Assembly (NCBI RefSeq): GCF_002368395.1
Contig: NZ_AP018254.1
Coordinates: forward strand, 4,960,001 to 5,024,000
Length of the DNA: 64,000 bases
Reading direction: 5' to 3'
Source of the DNA: Calothrix sp. NIES-3974
GTDB lineage: Bacteria; Cyanobacteriota; Cyanobacteriia; Cyanobacteriales; Nostocaceae
The position numbers and the translations under genes were made by a program. Below are positions 9,061 through 18,243 of the stretch, piece after piece (positions within the stretch are counted from its first letter, which is position 1; each line of letters opens with the position of its first letter). A model generated the notes under the pieces. That model did no database searches. It saw nothing but the letters and a program-made list of their open reading frames with translations, and had not been told where the DNA came from.

Positions 9061-9278
9061 AACAGCAGCAAAAATAAGGGTTCCCCACTCACTCCTTTTA
9101 CAACCTAGTACCACGCGGTGTAAATACGCCTACCTTTTCCCTCGTACTCATGCTCCGCGTAGATGCGGAATCTAGGAAGCTCCTACCTCGTGAATGAAGG
9201 CAGTAGCCCTCGCTGACTAAGTGACCACGCAGAGCATAGTCACTAGATAACAGCAGCAAAAATAAGGGTTCCCCACTC
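9061..9278 (+). repeat. 30-bp direct repeat, two copies
   Basis: The 30-bp sequence starting AACAGCAGCAAAAATAAGGG occurs identically at 9061-9090 and 9249-9278. Each copy is followed a little further on by a related ACAACCTAG motif. The gap between them is non-coding. The 440-bp intergenic stretch 8948-9390 contains nothing else recognised. Confidence 0.6.
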
Positions 9279-9390
9279 CCTTATTCCCCACCCACTGCTT
9301 TGACAACCTAGCCCCAGAAAAACAGCAGAACCTAATTATGATAAAATTGCTGATGAAGAAATCAAAAATATCACAATTTTTACCAGGCAT

Positions 9391-9717
9391 ATGTCGCGGT
9401 CTGTAATTAAGTTTTCTAGCGAAGATTGTGGAATTTGCCACAAAATGTCCCATTATGACCGTAAGGTGGTCGAGGAATTGGGACTAGAATTTATTGACGT
9501 GAAGATGCAAGATACCCAGATGTACCGTCAGTATCGTAAAGTTTTATTAGCTCAGTATCCTGATAAAAGTCAAATGGGATGGCCTACCTATATTATTTGC
9601 GACCAACCCGATGGGGAGTTTGTGATTATTGGTGAAGTTAAGGGTGGACATCCCAAGGGTGAGTTTAGAAGTCGTCTGCAAGAAGTTCTGAATTCGACTG
9701 CAAGTGCTGATAGTTAG
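9391..9717 (+). CDS. thioredoxin-family protein
   Basis: The protein has 108 residues from an ATG at 9391. The first strand and helix are IKFSSEDCGICHKM, with a CxxC active site (Cys-Gly-Ile-Cys) at about residues 13-16. The second half has the cis-proline type segment GWPTYIICD followed by an IIGEVKGG loop, as in thioredoxin folds. There is no signal peptide, so it is cytoplasmic. The CGIC motif differs from the CGPC of classical thioredoxins; related small cyanobacterial proteins are annotated only as thioredoxin family. Likely a thiol-disulphide oxidoreductase with unknown partner. It stands alone between two repeat-rich gaps. Confidence 0.85.
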   Translation: MSRSVIKFSSEDCGICHKMSHYDRKVVEELGLEFIDVKMQDTQMYRQYRKVLLAQYPDKSQMGWPTYIICDQPDGEFVIIGEVKGGHPKGEFRSRLQEVLNSTASADS

Positions 9718-10213
9718 GTTTTTTCGATTGAGGGTATAAAAAATCCCCCATAGATATTGATGGGTAATTATCCTGAATATCTCAAGAGTCAGCTGTAAGT
9801 AATAGGTAGCAAATGTATTTAATTCTACTCCCTATACCTGTTGACAGTATTTTCGTGTTCCCGATTTGGCGATACGCAATTTCCCTGACGTTAATTTTTG
9901 GAGCTGTAACACACTCTACGTATTCTATTTTATACTAAATACAAGTGATTTTCTCGCTGTTGTTCAATTCAAATTTGACAACTTGGGGGAGTTCAGAGGG
10001 TCGGCTAGATGGCTGTATATACCGACAGGTTTGCATACTGATTATGTATCAAACATGAGTAATCATCGACAACAGAGTAAACCGGGATGGGGATTATCTC
10101 CTGAAGGTGAGTTGGTGATGCACTCATGAAACATCGGGGATGGAAGGATTACCAGCCATTTTTTAGTTGCATCATTTTTTGCAAGTCAGTTATTGGTATT
10201 TGGTGTACAGAGA
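9718..10213. other. intergenic gap, no supported gene
   Basis: About 495 bp of AT-rich sequence. An 87-codon open frame at 9866-10129 (+) has no ribosome-binding site and no protein-like composition and is not accepted. No clear terminator or repeat was seen. Confidence 0.5.
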
Positions 10214-10798
10214 ATGAGTTCCAAAAATGAGTTTCAGACTGTATTGAAAGAGCGGTATGGCATCAACAAAAATATTAGTCAACCTTTAACCAAGGAAGAG
10301 TGTGAGCGGTTATTAGAGATTCTCAGTCGAGAACCAAGTACGGTAAGACTGGTGGAGTCTTTTGCTCAAAAAAATTCTAGTTTGGGACAAAATAACGCGT
10401 ATTTTTCGAGAATGCGCAGTCAAGCTGAGAAAAAGCTAGAAAATCTCCAAAGGGAATATTATGATTTAGAAAAATCTATTCACGAAATTGAGCGTTCAAA
10501 GCAAGCTTTAGAGCAGAAAAAATACACTTTAGAAGCAGAAAGGCGGAGATTGGAAGTTGAGTTAGAAGAAATCTCTGCTCAGAATAATAGTTTGGCGCTC
10601 AAGGTTCAGGATTTAACTTCTAAAAACGATGAACTGACAATTGCAAATGAAGAATTAAAGAAAGATAATAAGAATTTGAAAAATATAGTTGATCAAATCA
10701 GATTGAGATTGGCAAGGGATACGAAATTATTACTTGAGTATGAAGACAGCGAGATTCGTAAGGCTTTGATTCGGATTTTGCGCTGGACTTTAGGTTAG
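10214..10798 (+). CDS. coiled-coil protein of unknown function
   Basis: The protein has 194 residues from the ATG at 10214 (MSSKNEFQTVLKERYG); the frame extends seven codons upstream to a TTG. Residues 1-65 look globular and helical (LTKEECERLLEILSREPSTVRLVESF). Residues 70-175 are one long coiled coil with dense Glu/Lys/Leu heptads (KKLENLQREYYDLEKSI onward), ending in a short RILRWTLG segment. There is no membrane segment or signal peptide. Function unknown; such proteins often act as cytoskeletal or scaffold proteins, but nothing here decides it. It precedes the HNH gene pair on the same strand by 219 bp. Confidence 0.65.
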   Translation: MSSKNEFQTVLKERYGINKNISQPLTKEECERLLEILSREPSTVRLVESFAQKNSSLGQNNAYFSRMRSQAEKKLENLQREYYDLEKSIHEIERSKQALEQKKYTLEAERRRLEVELEEISAQNNSLALKVQDLTSKNDELTIANEELKKDNKNLKNIVDQIRLRLARDTKLLLEYEDSEIRKALIRILRWTLG

Positions 10799-11017
10799 GG
10801 CTTGGTGATATTATTTGGAAACTAAGTGCTTCTACAAAATTAAATATATATTGTCCGCAGCGTAGTTTAATTACCGTAGTGTAGAATAAAGTATAAGTAT
10901 ATAATTACTGCAAATAGGCTTCGCCAAAGCAAGGATTTCAGGGTTTCGGAACGTAAAACTAATTTTGCACTACTACTTATCTTGAAATATATTTATGCAT
11001 GAAATTGAGATGAAAAG

Positions 11018-11473
11018 ATGAACAAAACACGACAAGAACGTCGAACGTTTCAGGGAATGACTTATAGACAAGTTCAACGTTGTAATTCAGAGAGGCGCAG
11101 TCAACTTTCTGCAAGAGAGAATCAGCAATTAAAGCAGGATGGCTATATCAATGTTGGCTGGAACAATGTGATTAATCTTTATCGAAAGCTCGAAGATATT
11201 TTTGAGAGAAATACACTGGAAGATTTAAGCTTAGAAGAACTATTTTTAGAGGCGGAAAGAATTGGTAATAAATATCAAAGTGCTGACGAAATAAATGAAT
11301 TTAATCAACAGTTAGTCCAGGAGGCTGATTTAATCAATCAAAAAATAGATAGTCTATATCCTGATAGGGAAATGGAAGTGATTGATTTTAGTCAGCAAGG
11401 AGCTAGGACAAATTATTATCAAACCAGAAAAAAATCCCGCAAAAATAACTATAGAAGAAATATTTACTTATAA
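11018..11473 (+). CDS. basic hypothetical protein upstream of HNH nuclease
   Basis: The protein has 151 residues from an ATG at 11018. The N-terminus is strongly basic (MNKTRQERRTFQGMTYRQVQ). A helical middle (LEDLSLEELFLEAERIGNK) and a basic Arg/Lys/Asn-rich tail follow. The middle resembles the start of the downstream HNH protein (LDNKGLGELFQLADEIGKK), as if the two share a domain. The stop is 10 bp before the next ATG, so they form a two-gene unit. Over its last 30 codons a second frame is open and runs into the HNH gene, so an old frameshift or gene fusion is possible. No family recognised. Confidence 0.55.
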   Translation: MNKTRQERRTFQGMTYRQVQRCNSERRSQLSARENQQLKQDGYINVGWNNVINLYRKLEDIFERNTLEDLSLEELFLEAERIGNKYQSADEINEFNQQLVQEADLINQKIDSLYPDREMEVIDFSQQGARTNYYQTRKKSRKNNYRRNIYL

Positions 11474-11483
11474 GGAAAAGATT

Positions 11484-11951
11484 ATGGATTTAGGTAATTT
11501 AGATAATAAAGGACTAGGGGAATTATTTCAGCTAGCAGATGAAATTGGGAAAAAGCGTTATCACAAACTAACTAGTGAGGATTGGGATGAATATAAAAAG
11601 TTTGAACAATGGCGTTATATCAATGGAAATAGCGAGTGTGGAACGACTCCAGAAAGTCAAGAATGGGTGAAAAATCACTCTGATTATTATTGTCCTATCT
11701 GTGGGGAAATGTATAAAGATAGGCAGGGCAGAAGTATAGATCACAAGTTACCAAGAGCGCAATATCCTTGGTTATCGATGGATTTTCGCAATTTATGGGT
11801 AATTTGCTGGATGTGTAACCAAGAAAAGGGTGAAATGCATTGGTTTGAGTATGAACGGTATATTTTGACCCGTTATCCCCATCGGTATGCTGCGGTTAGG
11901 GATTTCCGTCCGACGAAATTACTCACGGATTTATCAAGAAAAGATAAGTAG
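11484..11951 (+). CDS. HNH endonuclease family protein
   Basis: The protein has 155 residues from the ATG at 11484, preceded by AGGA; the frame is open a further 34 codons to a TTG at 11382, overlapping the upstream gene. The C-terminal half is an HNH/zinc-finger nuclease: CPICG (first zinc pair), SIDHKLPRA (catalytic Asp-His), FRNLWVICWMCNQEKG (Asn, second zinc pair). The N-terminal 60 residues are helical and share LGELFQLADEIG with the upstream protein. HNH proteins of this size occur as homing, phage-type or toxin nucleases. No restriction or immunity gene lies beside it, except that the short partner upstream could modulate it. Confidence 0.75.
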   Translation: MDLGNLDNKGLGELFQLADEIGKKRYHKLTSEDWDEYKKFEQWRYINGNSECGTTPESQEWVKNHSDYYCPICGEMYKDRQGRSIDHKLPRAQYPWLSMDFRNLWVICWMCNQEKGEMHWFEYERYILTRYPHRYAAVRDFRPTKLLTDLSRKDK

Positions 11952-12237
11952 GGTCTGCTGTTCGCGAAGCGCTAGCTGTAAAAGTCTTTTGTGAGGGTTG
12001 AGAACAGGTAGAGACGCGACATGTAGCGTCTGTACAGGGAGTAGTTTTAACCCTGCGAATTCCACTTTTGCTTGATTTATATCTTGCACCTTTACGTATA
12101 CATACGTTGAATTTCAAAATATACGCGATATGGCTACAGTACTCTTGTTTGTTTTTAACGCTAAAATAGTAATTTTAGCTTTATACTGAGTATCTTATTT
12201 CCATCAGCTTTTCTTGGTGTAAGATGTGAGATGTCAG

Positions 12238-12357
12238 GTTTTTGAGCTTCTATGCACTTATTTATTTGCGCTTTCAGGAACTAAAATACCCTCTCAAGCT
12301 TACAAGATATAGAGGTGCGATATATCGCGTCTTTACTATTTTTCCGCAAGTCCTAAG
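12238..12357 (+). repeat. 120-bp dispersed repeat, copy 1
   Basis: The segment from TTTTGAGCTTC to GCAAGTCCTAA matches 63346-63464 closely, sharing AACTAAAATACCCTC, AAGCTTACAAGATATAGAG and an ATATATCGC palindrome core. Both copies lie in intergenic DNA. The right end (CGCAAGTCCTAA) recalls the AGGACTTACGC ends of the MITE at 5227. Confidence 0.65.
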
Positions 12358-12409
12358 TTAAGTGGTCTTGCAAATTATACACTTCACCTCCCTACTCCCC
12401 ACTCCCTAC

Positions 12410-13555
12410 TTACTGCGTTTCTAAAATTCGATACAGTGTGTCCCGTTGTCGGTAGGGTCGATTCAAGGAAATAATGGCTTGCTGTAACTGGGTTGGGGTC
12501 ATGCTGGTTCCGCCAATTGCTCCTGCCATTGTGGTAATATGTTCTTCCATGAGGGTTCCACCAATGTCGTTACATCCCCAGGTGAGTGCTGTTGTCGCAC
12601 CTGCTAAACCGAGTTTGACCCAACTGGGTTGGTGATTGGGGATATAGTTTCCCAGGTAAATACGAGCAACCGCAGTCAGGAGTAGGGTGTCTGCTAATAC
12701 GGGTTGGTCGCGTCCGACGCGGTGACGCAGGGGTTTGGGGGCTTCTTGTCCGACGAAGGGAAGGATGATAAATTCAGTGATGCGGGCTGGATAGTTATTG
12801 GCGATCGCAGTTTGTTGTAATCTGCGTAATTGTTCTAGATGCCATGCCTGTTGACTGGGGGTTTCGATGTGTCCGGAAAGGATGGTACTGGTGGTGGGAA
12901 TGCCGAGTTGGTGGGCTGTGCTAATGATTTCTAACCAGGTTTGACTATTGATTTTTTCGGGACAGAGGATTTTGCGGACGTTATCGTCGAGGATTTCGGC
13001 TGCGGTTCCGGGGAGGGAATCGACTCCGGCTTCTTGTAATGCTACCATGACTTGGGTGTAGCTGAGTTGATCTGAGCGGGCAATAAATTGGATTTCTTGG
13101 GGGGAAAAGGCGTGGAGGTGGAGGTGGGGATAGGCGGATTTGATAGTGTGGATTAGTTTGAGGTAGTAGGGTAAGGATTTGCCGTTGATTTTGGCGTTGG
13201 GATTGAGTCCTCCCTGCATACAGATTTCCGTTGCACCTTTTGCCACTGCATCTTCAACTTTGGCGCTGATGGTTTGCCAGTCTAACCAGTATGCACCTGG
13301 TTGATTTTGGTCGCGACGGAAGGCACAGAAACTACAGTGTTGTTCGCAGATGTTGGTGTAGTTGATGTTGCGATTGATGACGTAGGTGACAGTTTCACCG
13401 GCTTGTTGTTGACGTAGATAATTAGCGGTGCTGCGAATTGCGGCAATTGTGTCAGCATCAGTTTGGGTTAGTAATGCGATCGCGTCTTCTGTGGTAATAT
13501 CTTCACCGGCTTTTGCTGCTGCTAATATTTCATCTATCGTCGCTATTTTGGTCAC
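12410..13555 (-). CDS. cofH: FO synthase subunit CofH (radical SAM)
   Basis: The protein has 381 residues with a GTG start at 13553-13555; an upstream ATG runs into a stop. It has the radical SAM cluster CEQHCSFC (C-x3-C-x2-C, near residues 70-77) in the CofH context [10 protein letters not shown]...FCAFRR, followed by [10 protein letters not shown] and LHAFSPQEI. With CofG it makes 7,8-didemethyl-8-hydroxy-5-deazariboflavin (FO) by joining a tyrosine-derived radical to a ribityl-diaminouracil. In cyanobacteria, FO serves as the antenna of some DNA photolyases. cofG is not adjacent. Length is normal for CofH. Confidence 0.92.
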   Translation of the reverse strand: MTKIATIDEILAAAKAGEDITTEDAIALLTQTDADTIAAIRSTANYLRQQQAGETVTYVINRNINYTNICEQHCSFCAFRRDQNQPGAYWLDWQTISAKVEDAVAKGATEICMQGGLNPNAKINGKSLPYYLKLIHTIKSAYPHLHLHAFSPQEIQFIARSDQLSYTQVMVALQEAGVDSLPGTAAEILDDNVRKILCPEKINSQTWLEIISTAHQLGIPTTSTILSGHIETPSQQAWHLEQLRRLQQTAIANNYPARITEFIILPFVGQEAPKPLRHRVGRDQPVLADTLLLTAVARIYLGNYIPNHQPSWVKLGLAGATTALTWGCNDIGGTLMEEHITTMAGAIGGTSMTPTQLQQAIISLNRPYRQRDTLYRILETQ

Positions 13556-14191
13556 AGATTTCCCATTATATCGCTTCTATCCCTAAATCATATCATGAAT
13601 GTCGTTACAATTTTGGCAACACTTCATGATTTGCAAAATATATCTGCTTAATTAGTTTAAAGGATGGACGGGTTGGATTGGAAATAATTATGGGTGATGA
13701 CTATTTTCACAGAAGAATTACCGTTAAAATTGGCATTTGTATTTGTGCTGTTGCGGAGTCTAGATATTCTGGATTTCTCACAAACCTCTCAAACTTTCAG
13801 GGAGTAGGGAATAGGGAATAGGGAGTAGTAGGAAAATCAACCCATTACTCAACGCTGATCCCTCAATCCTGGGTGAAAAGTACAGGATATAAATACTTTG
13901 TTGAACAGATGTAGTAATCCTACCCCTAAAGGTGGATTTTTGCTTTGAAAGCCGCAATACAAAACCTCGTCCATAATCAAAACTGGAGTTTTCGTCATTG
14001 CACTTCTTCGCGTAACAGATCGACCGTAAGGTCGTAAGATAGACGCGCAGAGGCTTATTGTAAAGTAGTAATCTCAATAATTACGAGTGAAAACTACAGT
14101 TCTCAATTCAGGGACATGGTTTATCAATACTATAATTTCCTGATGGACTCCCATCTTAACCAAACCACGACCAAAGTTCAGAAAGTTGCCC
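13556..14191. other. intergenic gap with MITE-like element
   Basis: A 636-bp stretch without a supported gene. It contains a copy of the GGATTTCTCAC repeat family at 13771-13884 and a short palindrome near 14010-14050. A 99-codon minus-strand frame here crosses the repeat and is rejected. Confidence 0.6.
13771..13884 (+). repeat. MITE-like repeat family, copy A
   Basis: It begins GGATTTCTCACAAACCTC and ends near GGGTGAAAAGTAC, with an internal GGGAGTAGGGAATAGGG run and AAATCAACCCATTACTCAA. Related copies lie at 32275, 41265, 41481, 57682 and 58244 and, interrupted, at 29720. Complete copies have inverted ends GATTTCTCAC / GTGAGAAATC. Confidence 0.6.
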
Positions 14192-15409
14192 ATGAGTATC
14201 ATTGAACCACAACCTCTTGTAAATCCACCCACTGGTCCTTTATTTGTATCCCATGTTTCTCATTTTTCTCCTTGCCGTTTTTCCCTAGTGATTCCTACCT
14301 ATAATGAGCGTCGCAACATTGGTAAAATCGTGGAGGTATTGACACGAATTTTAGATAAATCTTTACCTGGTGATTATGAATTAATTGTGGTTGATGATGA
14401 TAGTCCGGATGGGACTTGGGAGGTTGCTGCGGCTTTGATACCCAATTATCCGCAATTACGGGTGATGCGACGACAGCAGGAACGGGGTTTATCTTCGGCT
14501 GTTGTTAGGGGTTGGCAAGTTGCGGGTGGTGATTTTTTAGGGGTAATTGATGGAGATTTGCAGCATCCCCCAGAAATATTACTACAGTTATTGCGGGCAG
14601 TGGAAGAAGGGGCGGATTTAGCGGTTGCTAGTCGTCATGTTGATGGGGGTGGTGTTAGTCGTTGGAGCTTTATTCGTCGCTTTTTGTCGCGAGGAGCGCA
14701 GTTATTGGGTTTGGTGATGTTACCGGGGGTGTTAGGACGAGTTTCCGACCCCATGAGCGGATATTTTGTGGTTTCCCGGTGTGCGATCGCTGGAACTACG
14801 ATGCATCCAGTTGGCTATAAAATTCTGCTGGAAGTTTTGGGGAGGGGGAAAATCAGGGAAATATCGGAGGTTGGTTATGTGTTTTGCGAACGGTGTGAGG
14901 GTGAAAGTAAGGTAACATGGAGGCATTATTTGGATTATCTGCGCCATCTTTGGCGTTTACGTAATTCTACAGAAGGAAAGTTGGGGTGGTGGAATAAATT
15001 TAATTTTCCTTGGCAGAGGTTTTTCCGCTTCGGGGTGGTGGGTTTTAGCGGTGTCTTTGTTGATTTAGCTGTGTTTCACTTCCTACGGCGAGAATTGGAG
15101 TTAGGATTAACCCGCAGTACGATTTTATCGGCAGAAGTGGCAATTATTAATAATTTTTTGTGGAATGATATCTGGACTTTTGGTGATGCATCTCGCTATC
15201 AACGGGGGAAAAGACAGCGTTTAAGGCGATTTTTGAAGTTTAATTTGGTTTGTTTAGGGGGAGTGGTTTTACAAGCTTTGTTGGTATTTGGATTTGATAA
15301 ATTGGGTTTGAATGACTATCTGGCAAAATTATTGGCGATCGCAGTTGTGACGCTGTGGAATTTCTGGATCAATCTCAAGTTAAGTTGGCGAGTTACCGAT
15401 GTAAAGTAG
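14192..15409 (+). CDS. polyprenyl-phosphate glycosyltransferase with GtrA domain
   Basis: About 405 residues from the ATG at 14192; an in-frame TTG lies 6 bp upstream. Residues 30-250 are a GT2 domain of the dolichol-phosphate mannosyltransferase type: FSLVIPTYNERRNIG, VVDDDSPDGTW, then GVIDGDLQHPPE (the DxD-type metal site) and DPMSGYFVV. Residues 275-400 form a GtrA-like four-helix membrane domain (FFRFGVVGFSGVFVD, NNFLWNDIWTF, LWNFWINLKLSWRV). The enzyme probably moves a sugar from a nucleotide donor to a polyprenyl phosphate, and GtrA may help to flip the product. The GT39-type enzyme at 16409 could use the product. Uma2 follows 40 bp downstream. Confidence 0.88.
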   Translation: MSIIEPQPLVNPPTGPLFVSHVSHFSPCRFSLVIPTYNERRNIGKIVEVLTRILDKSLPGDYELIVVDDDSPDGTWEVAAALIPNYPQLRVMRRQQERGLSSAVVRGWQVAGGDFLGVIDGDLQHPPEILLQLLRAVEEGADLAVASRHVDGGGVSRWSFIRRFLSRGAQLLGLVMLPGVLGRVSDPMSGYFVVSRCAIAGTTMHPVGYKILLEVLGRGKIREISEVGYVFCERCEGESKVTWRHYLDYLRHLWRLRNSTEGKLGWWNKFNFPWQRFFRFGVVGFSGVFVDLAVFHFLRRELELGLTRSTILSAEVAIINNFLWNDIWTFGDASRYQRGKRQRLRRFLKFNLVCLGGVVLQALLVFGFDKLGLNDYLAKLLAIAVVTLWNFWINLKLSWRVTDVK

Positions 15410-15449
15410 GAATAGGGAAGGAAACAGATATGAGTGAAAGGTGACGATT

Positions 15450-15998
15450 ATGACTGTGGTGACTGCCAAATGGACGATTGATGAATATCACCGGATGGTA
15501 GATGCTGGGATATTATGCGATCGCCGTGTTGAATTGTTAAAAGGGGAAATCGTTGAAATGTCACCGGAAGGGGAAGTTCATGCCTATGCGAATGATGAAG
15601 CGGGTGAGTATTTAGCACAGTTGTTAGGTATGCGTGCGAAAATTCGTCAAGGGAAACCGATTACCTTACCTAATAATTCGGAACCGGAACCAGATATTGC
15701 AGTTGTCCAACGCTTAGGACAGGAATATCGTCAACATCACCCCTATCCGGAAAATATTTTTTGGCTGATTGAGTATGCAAATTCGAGTTTGGAAAAGGAT
15801 TTAGATGTAAAAAGCAAAATCTATGGAGAGGTGGGAATCGCTGAATATTGGGTTGTGAATCTCAAAAAGGGACATTTAGTTGTGTTTAGAGACCCTGTAG
15901 ATGGGGAATACGCAACCAAATTTACTTTGACCGGGGGAGTGATTCAACCTGTTGCATTTCCTGATTTAGATATTTCTGTTGAATCTATTATTAATTAA
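15450..15998 (+). CDS. Uma2 family (DUF820) PD-(D/E)XK nuclease-like protein
   Basis: The protein has 182 residues from the ATG at 15450; a GTG opens the frame 9 bp earlier. It shows the Uma2 pattern: TIDEYHRMVDAGIL, RVELLKGEIVEMSPEG, then EPEPDIAVV (catalytic Asp), IEYANSSLEKDLDVKSKIYG (Glu and Lys) and IAEYWVVNL. This very abundant cyanobacterial family has a restriction-endonuclease fold but no established role. Copies are often scattered through a genome, and this one sits between two glycosyltransferase genes without an obvious link. The length is typical. Confidence 0.9.
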   Translation: MTVVTAKWTIDEYHRMVDAGILCDRRVELLKGEIVEMSPEGEVHAYANDEAGEYLAQLLGMRAKIRQGKPITLPNNSEPEPDIAVVQRLGQEYRQHHPYPENIFWLIEYANSSLEKDLDVKSKIYGEVGIAEYWVVNLKKGHLVVFRDPVDGEYATKFTLTGGVIQPVAFPDLDISVESIIN

Positions 15999-16029
15999 TG
16001 GAAAAAATTGTGAATAGGATAATGGTTTT

Positions 16030-16057
16030 GTAGAGACGCGATATATCGCGTCTCTAC
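16030..16057. repeat. perfect 28-bp palindrome (GAGACGCGA family)
   Basis: GTAGAGACGCGATA and its exact inverse form a perfect palindrome without a loop. It is one of at least ten related hairpins in the window's gaps. The surrounding gap 15999-16408 holds no supported gene; a partial second copy follows directly at 16058-16074. Confidence 0.75.
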
Positions 16058-16408
16058 GTATATCGCGTTTCTACCTACATATATGGCGTATGTTATTCTG
16101 GATGTGTTGCAAATATTTTTTGAATTGGTATAACCATATCTGGATTTGATATTTCATTAGTTAGACAAAATTGATTACACCAGATTTAAATTTGAAATCC
16201 GTATCTATATCTAACTCAGTCCAGAAACTATTATGTAATTATTTCTGTCCAAGTACTTAATTGATCAGCTGTTGCACCATCAAGTTGTATAATCACAAAT
16301 TTGAATGAATGACTGTCAACTGTTAACCGTCAACACCTGATCAAGTATTTATGTGATTTGTGTAAGTTTTAGCTTACCTACTTACAGCAGTTTGCAATTG
16401 GTCAAAGG

Positions 16409-18082
16409 GTGATTTTGAAGATTAATCGTGGTTTATTATTAATTTTATTTTGGACTCTCATAGCCTTAATCTTGAGATTAAGCTGGTTAGATTCTAAACC
16501 TCCTTGGACGGATGAATTTTCCACCTTGGTATTTAGTTTAGGTAACAGTTTCCTCCGTGTACCCCTAGATATTCCCATCGATATTGATACCCTCTTAAAA
16601 CCTTTACAACCCCGTCCGGATGCTCAATTAGGCGATGTTTTAAAAAATCTCTTTACCGAAAGTAACCACCCACCGTTGTACTTTTTGTTAACCCATCTCT
16701 GGGTAAAATTATTTCCCCTAGAAAGCGGTTTAGTTTCAGTTTTTGGAGCGCGATCGCTAGCTGCAATTCTCGGAGGGTTATCAGTCCCAGCTATTTATGG
16801 GTTAGGTCGTTTGGCTTTTAATACATCCCTTGTCGCTGAGATGGGAGCAGCAATGATGGCAACTTCCGCCTACGCAATTTTTCTCGGACAGGAGGCACGC
16901 CATTATACTTTGGCTATTCTCTGGGTGATTGCTTCCCTTGCTTGTACGTTAGTGGCAGCTAAGTCACAAATATCACAAACAAAAATCCCCTGGTCAATAG
17001 CTGTCAGTTGGATTATCGTCAACGGATTAGGGATTGCTTCCCATTATTTCTTTGTCTTAATTTTACTGCCAGAAGTCCTGATATTAGTCCTTTTAGCTTG
17101 GCGCAATCATTACCTTAACCCCAGTTATTGGCGACGCATTTTAGCTGTGGGGATGGGTACGGCCATATCTGGTCTAGTCTGGATTCCCGTATTTTTACAG
17201 AATAGTTATGGAGGCAAATTAACCGAGTGGATTCAAGGGGAGCGTACAGGTATCGCTTGGATTAGTCCCATTTTCCAAGCCTTAGCAGCTTGGATCACCA
17301 TGATTGTTCTACTTCCCATCGAATCTCCGGCACTAACAATCGTAATCCTAGCCGGAATCGCCATGTTTATTTATATCATCTGGGCTGTACCCATTTTATA
17401 TCGAGGTTGGCAAGAAAACCTCACATCCAGTCAAACCCATTTAAGTACATGGATATTATCAGGGATAGTTGGCATTGCGATCGCTCAATTTTTCATCTTT
17501 ACCTATGTTTTTGGCATTGATTTAACCCGTGGTGCTAGATATAACTTTGTCTACTTTCCCGCAGTTATTGTCCTAGTGGGAGCAAGTTTAGCTGTATGTT
17601 GGTCGAAACCCCAGGTTAATATCTATAACTGGAAAATCACAGGTAAAATGGCCGTTGTCCTCATCCTACTAGTTGCCAACCTCAGTGCAATTACTGTTAT
17701 TGGCAATCTTGGCTATCAAAAATATTACCGTCCCGATTTATTTGCTGATATCATCAACCAAACCTCCCAAGTTCCCGTCCTAATTACCACCACCCAAAAA
17801 ACCCACGTCCACATTGGGGAAATGATGGGAATCGCAAGGGAATTCAAGCTGAAATACCCCAATTCCCCCCAAACCCAATTTTTATTAACCCATCAAGACA
17901 CCAATCCCCAGACCTCCACCATAGCTCTGCAAACAGCACTCGAACAACTATCTCGTCCTCTAGATGTATGGGTCGTCAACTTTTTTGCAGATTTACCAGA
18001 TAACCTCCAAACCTGTCAGTTATACCAAAGTCGATTACCCGATGTTGATGGCTATGAATACAAATTATATCGATGTCGGTAA
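16409..18082 (+). CDS. GT39-type membrane glycosyltransferase (GT-C fold)
   Basis: The protein has 557 residues with a GTG start. It has an N-terminal membrane helix followed by the loop motif WLDSKPPWTDEFSTL, where the acidic DE pair matches the catalytic loop of the PMT/GT39 and ArnT group. NHPPLYFLLTHLW and a LGQEARHYTL motif follow, then 8-10 further transmembrane helices and a C-terminal soluble domain of about 120 residues (PVLITTTQKTHVHIGE onward). Such enzymes transfer a sugar from a polyprenyl-phosphate donor at the outer face of the membrane. The donor could be made by the enzyme encoded at 14192. The acceptor is unknown. It converges on the CHAT operon with a 161-bp gap. Confidence 0.85.
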   Translation: MILKINRGLLLILFWTLIALILRLSWLDSKPPWTDEFSTLVFSLGNSFLRVPLDIPIDIDTLLKPLQPRPDAQLGDVLKNLFTESNHPPLYFLLTHLWVKLFPLESGLVSVFGARSLAAILGGLSVPAIYGLGRLAFNTSLVAEMGAAMMATSAYAIFLGQEARHYTLAILWVIASLACTLVAAKSQISQTKIPWSIAVSWIIVNGLGIASHYFFVLILLPEVLILVLLAWRNHYLNPSYWRRILAVGMGTAISGLVWIPVFLQNSYGGKLTEWIQGERTGIAWISPIFQALAAWITMIVLLPIESPALTIVILAGIAMFIYIIWAVPILYRGWQENLTSSQTHLSTWILSGIVGIAIAQFFIFTYVFGIDLTRGARYNFVYFPAVIVLVGASLAVCWSKPQVNIYNWKITGKMAVVLILLVANLSAITVIGNLGYQKYYRPDLFADIINQTSQVPVLITTTQKTHVHIGEMMGIAREFKLKYPNSPQTQFLLTHQDTNPQTSTIALQTALEQLSRPLDVWVVNFFADLPDNLQTCQLYQSRLPDVDGYEYKLYRCR

Positions 18083-18160
18083 GTAAGTCAGCGAGAAAAA
18101 CCATAGATGTGCAGCATTTTCTCGAAGAATGATATGCTCATATTTGCGCTACTTTAGGAA

Positions 18161-18180
18161 AACGCTGCGTATACAGCGCT
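18161..18180 (-). terminator. possible terminator after the CHAT operon
   Basis: Read on the minus strand, AGCGCTGTATACGCAGCG forms a short stem (GCTG/CAGC with flanking pairs) followed by TTTTCC, 64 bp past the stop of the last operon gene. The stem is weak and the call is tentative. Confidence 0.25.
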
Positions 18181-18243
18181 CTTTGCGCAACTACGAGCAA
18201 AAAAGTGATAATTATTTACACTGATTTACTGAATCACAAGATT

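Noticed and set aside
9866-10129. 87-codon plus-strand open frame
   Set aside because: No ribosome-binding site, low-complexity and cysteine/tryptophan-scattered composition, no family similarity; it lies in an ordinary AT-rich gap.
13778-14077. 99-codon minus-strand open frame
   Set aside because: It runs through MITE-like copy A, so its residues (PYSLLPES type) only translate the repeat.
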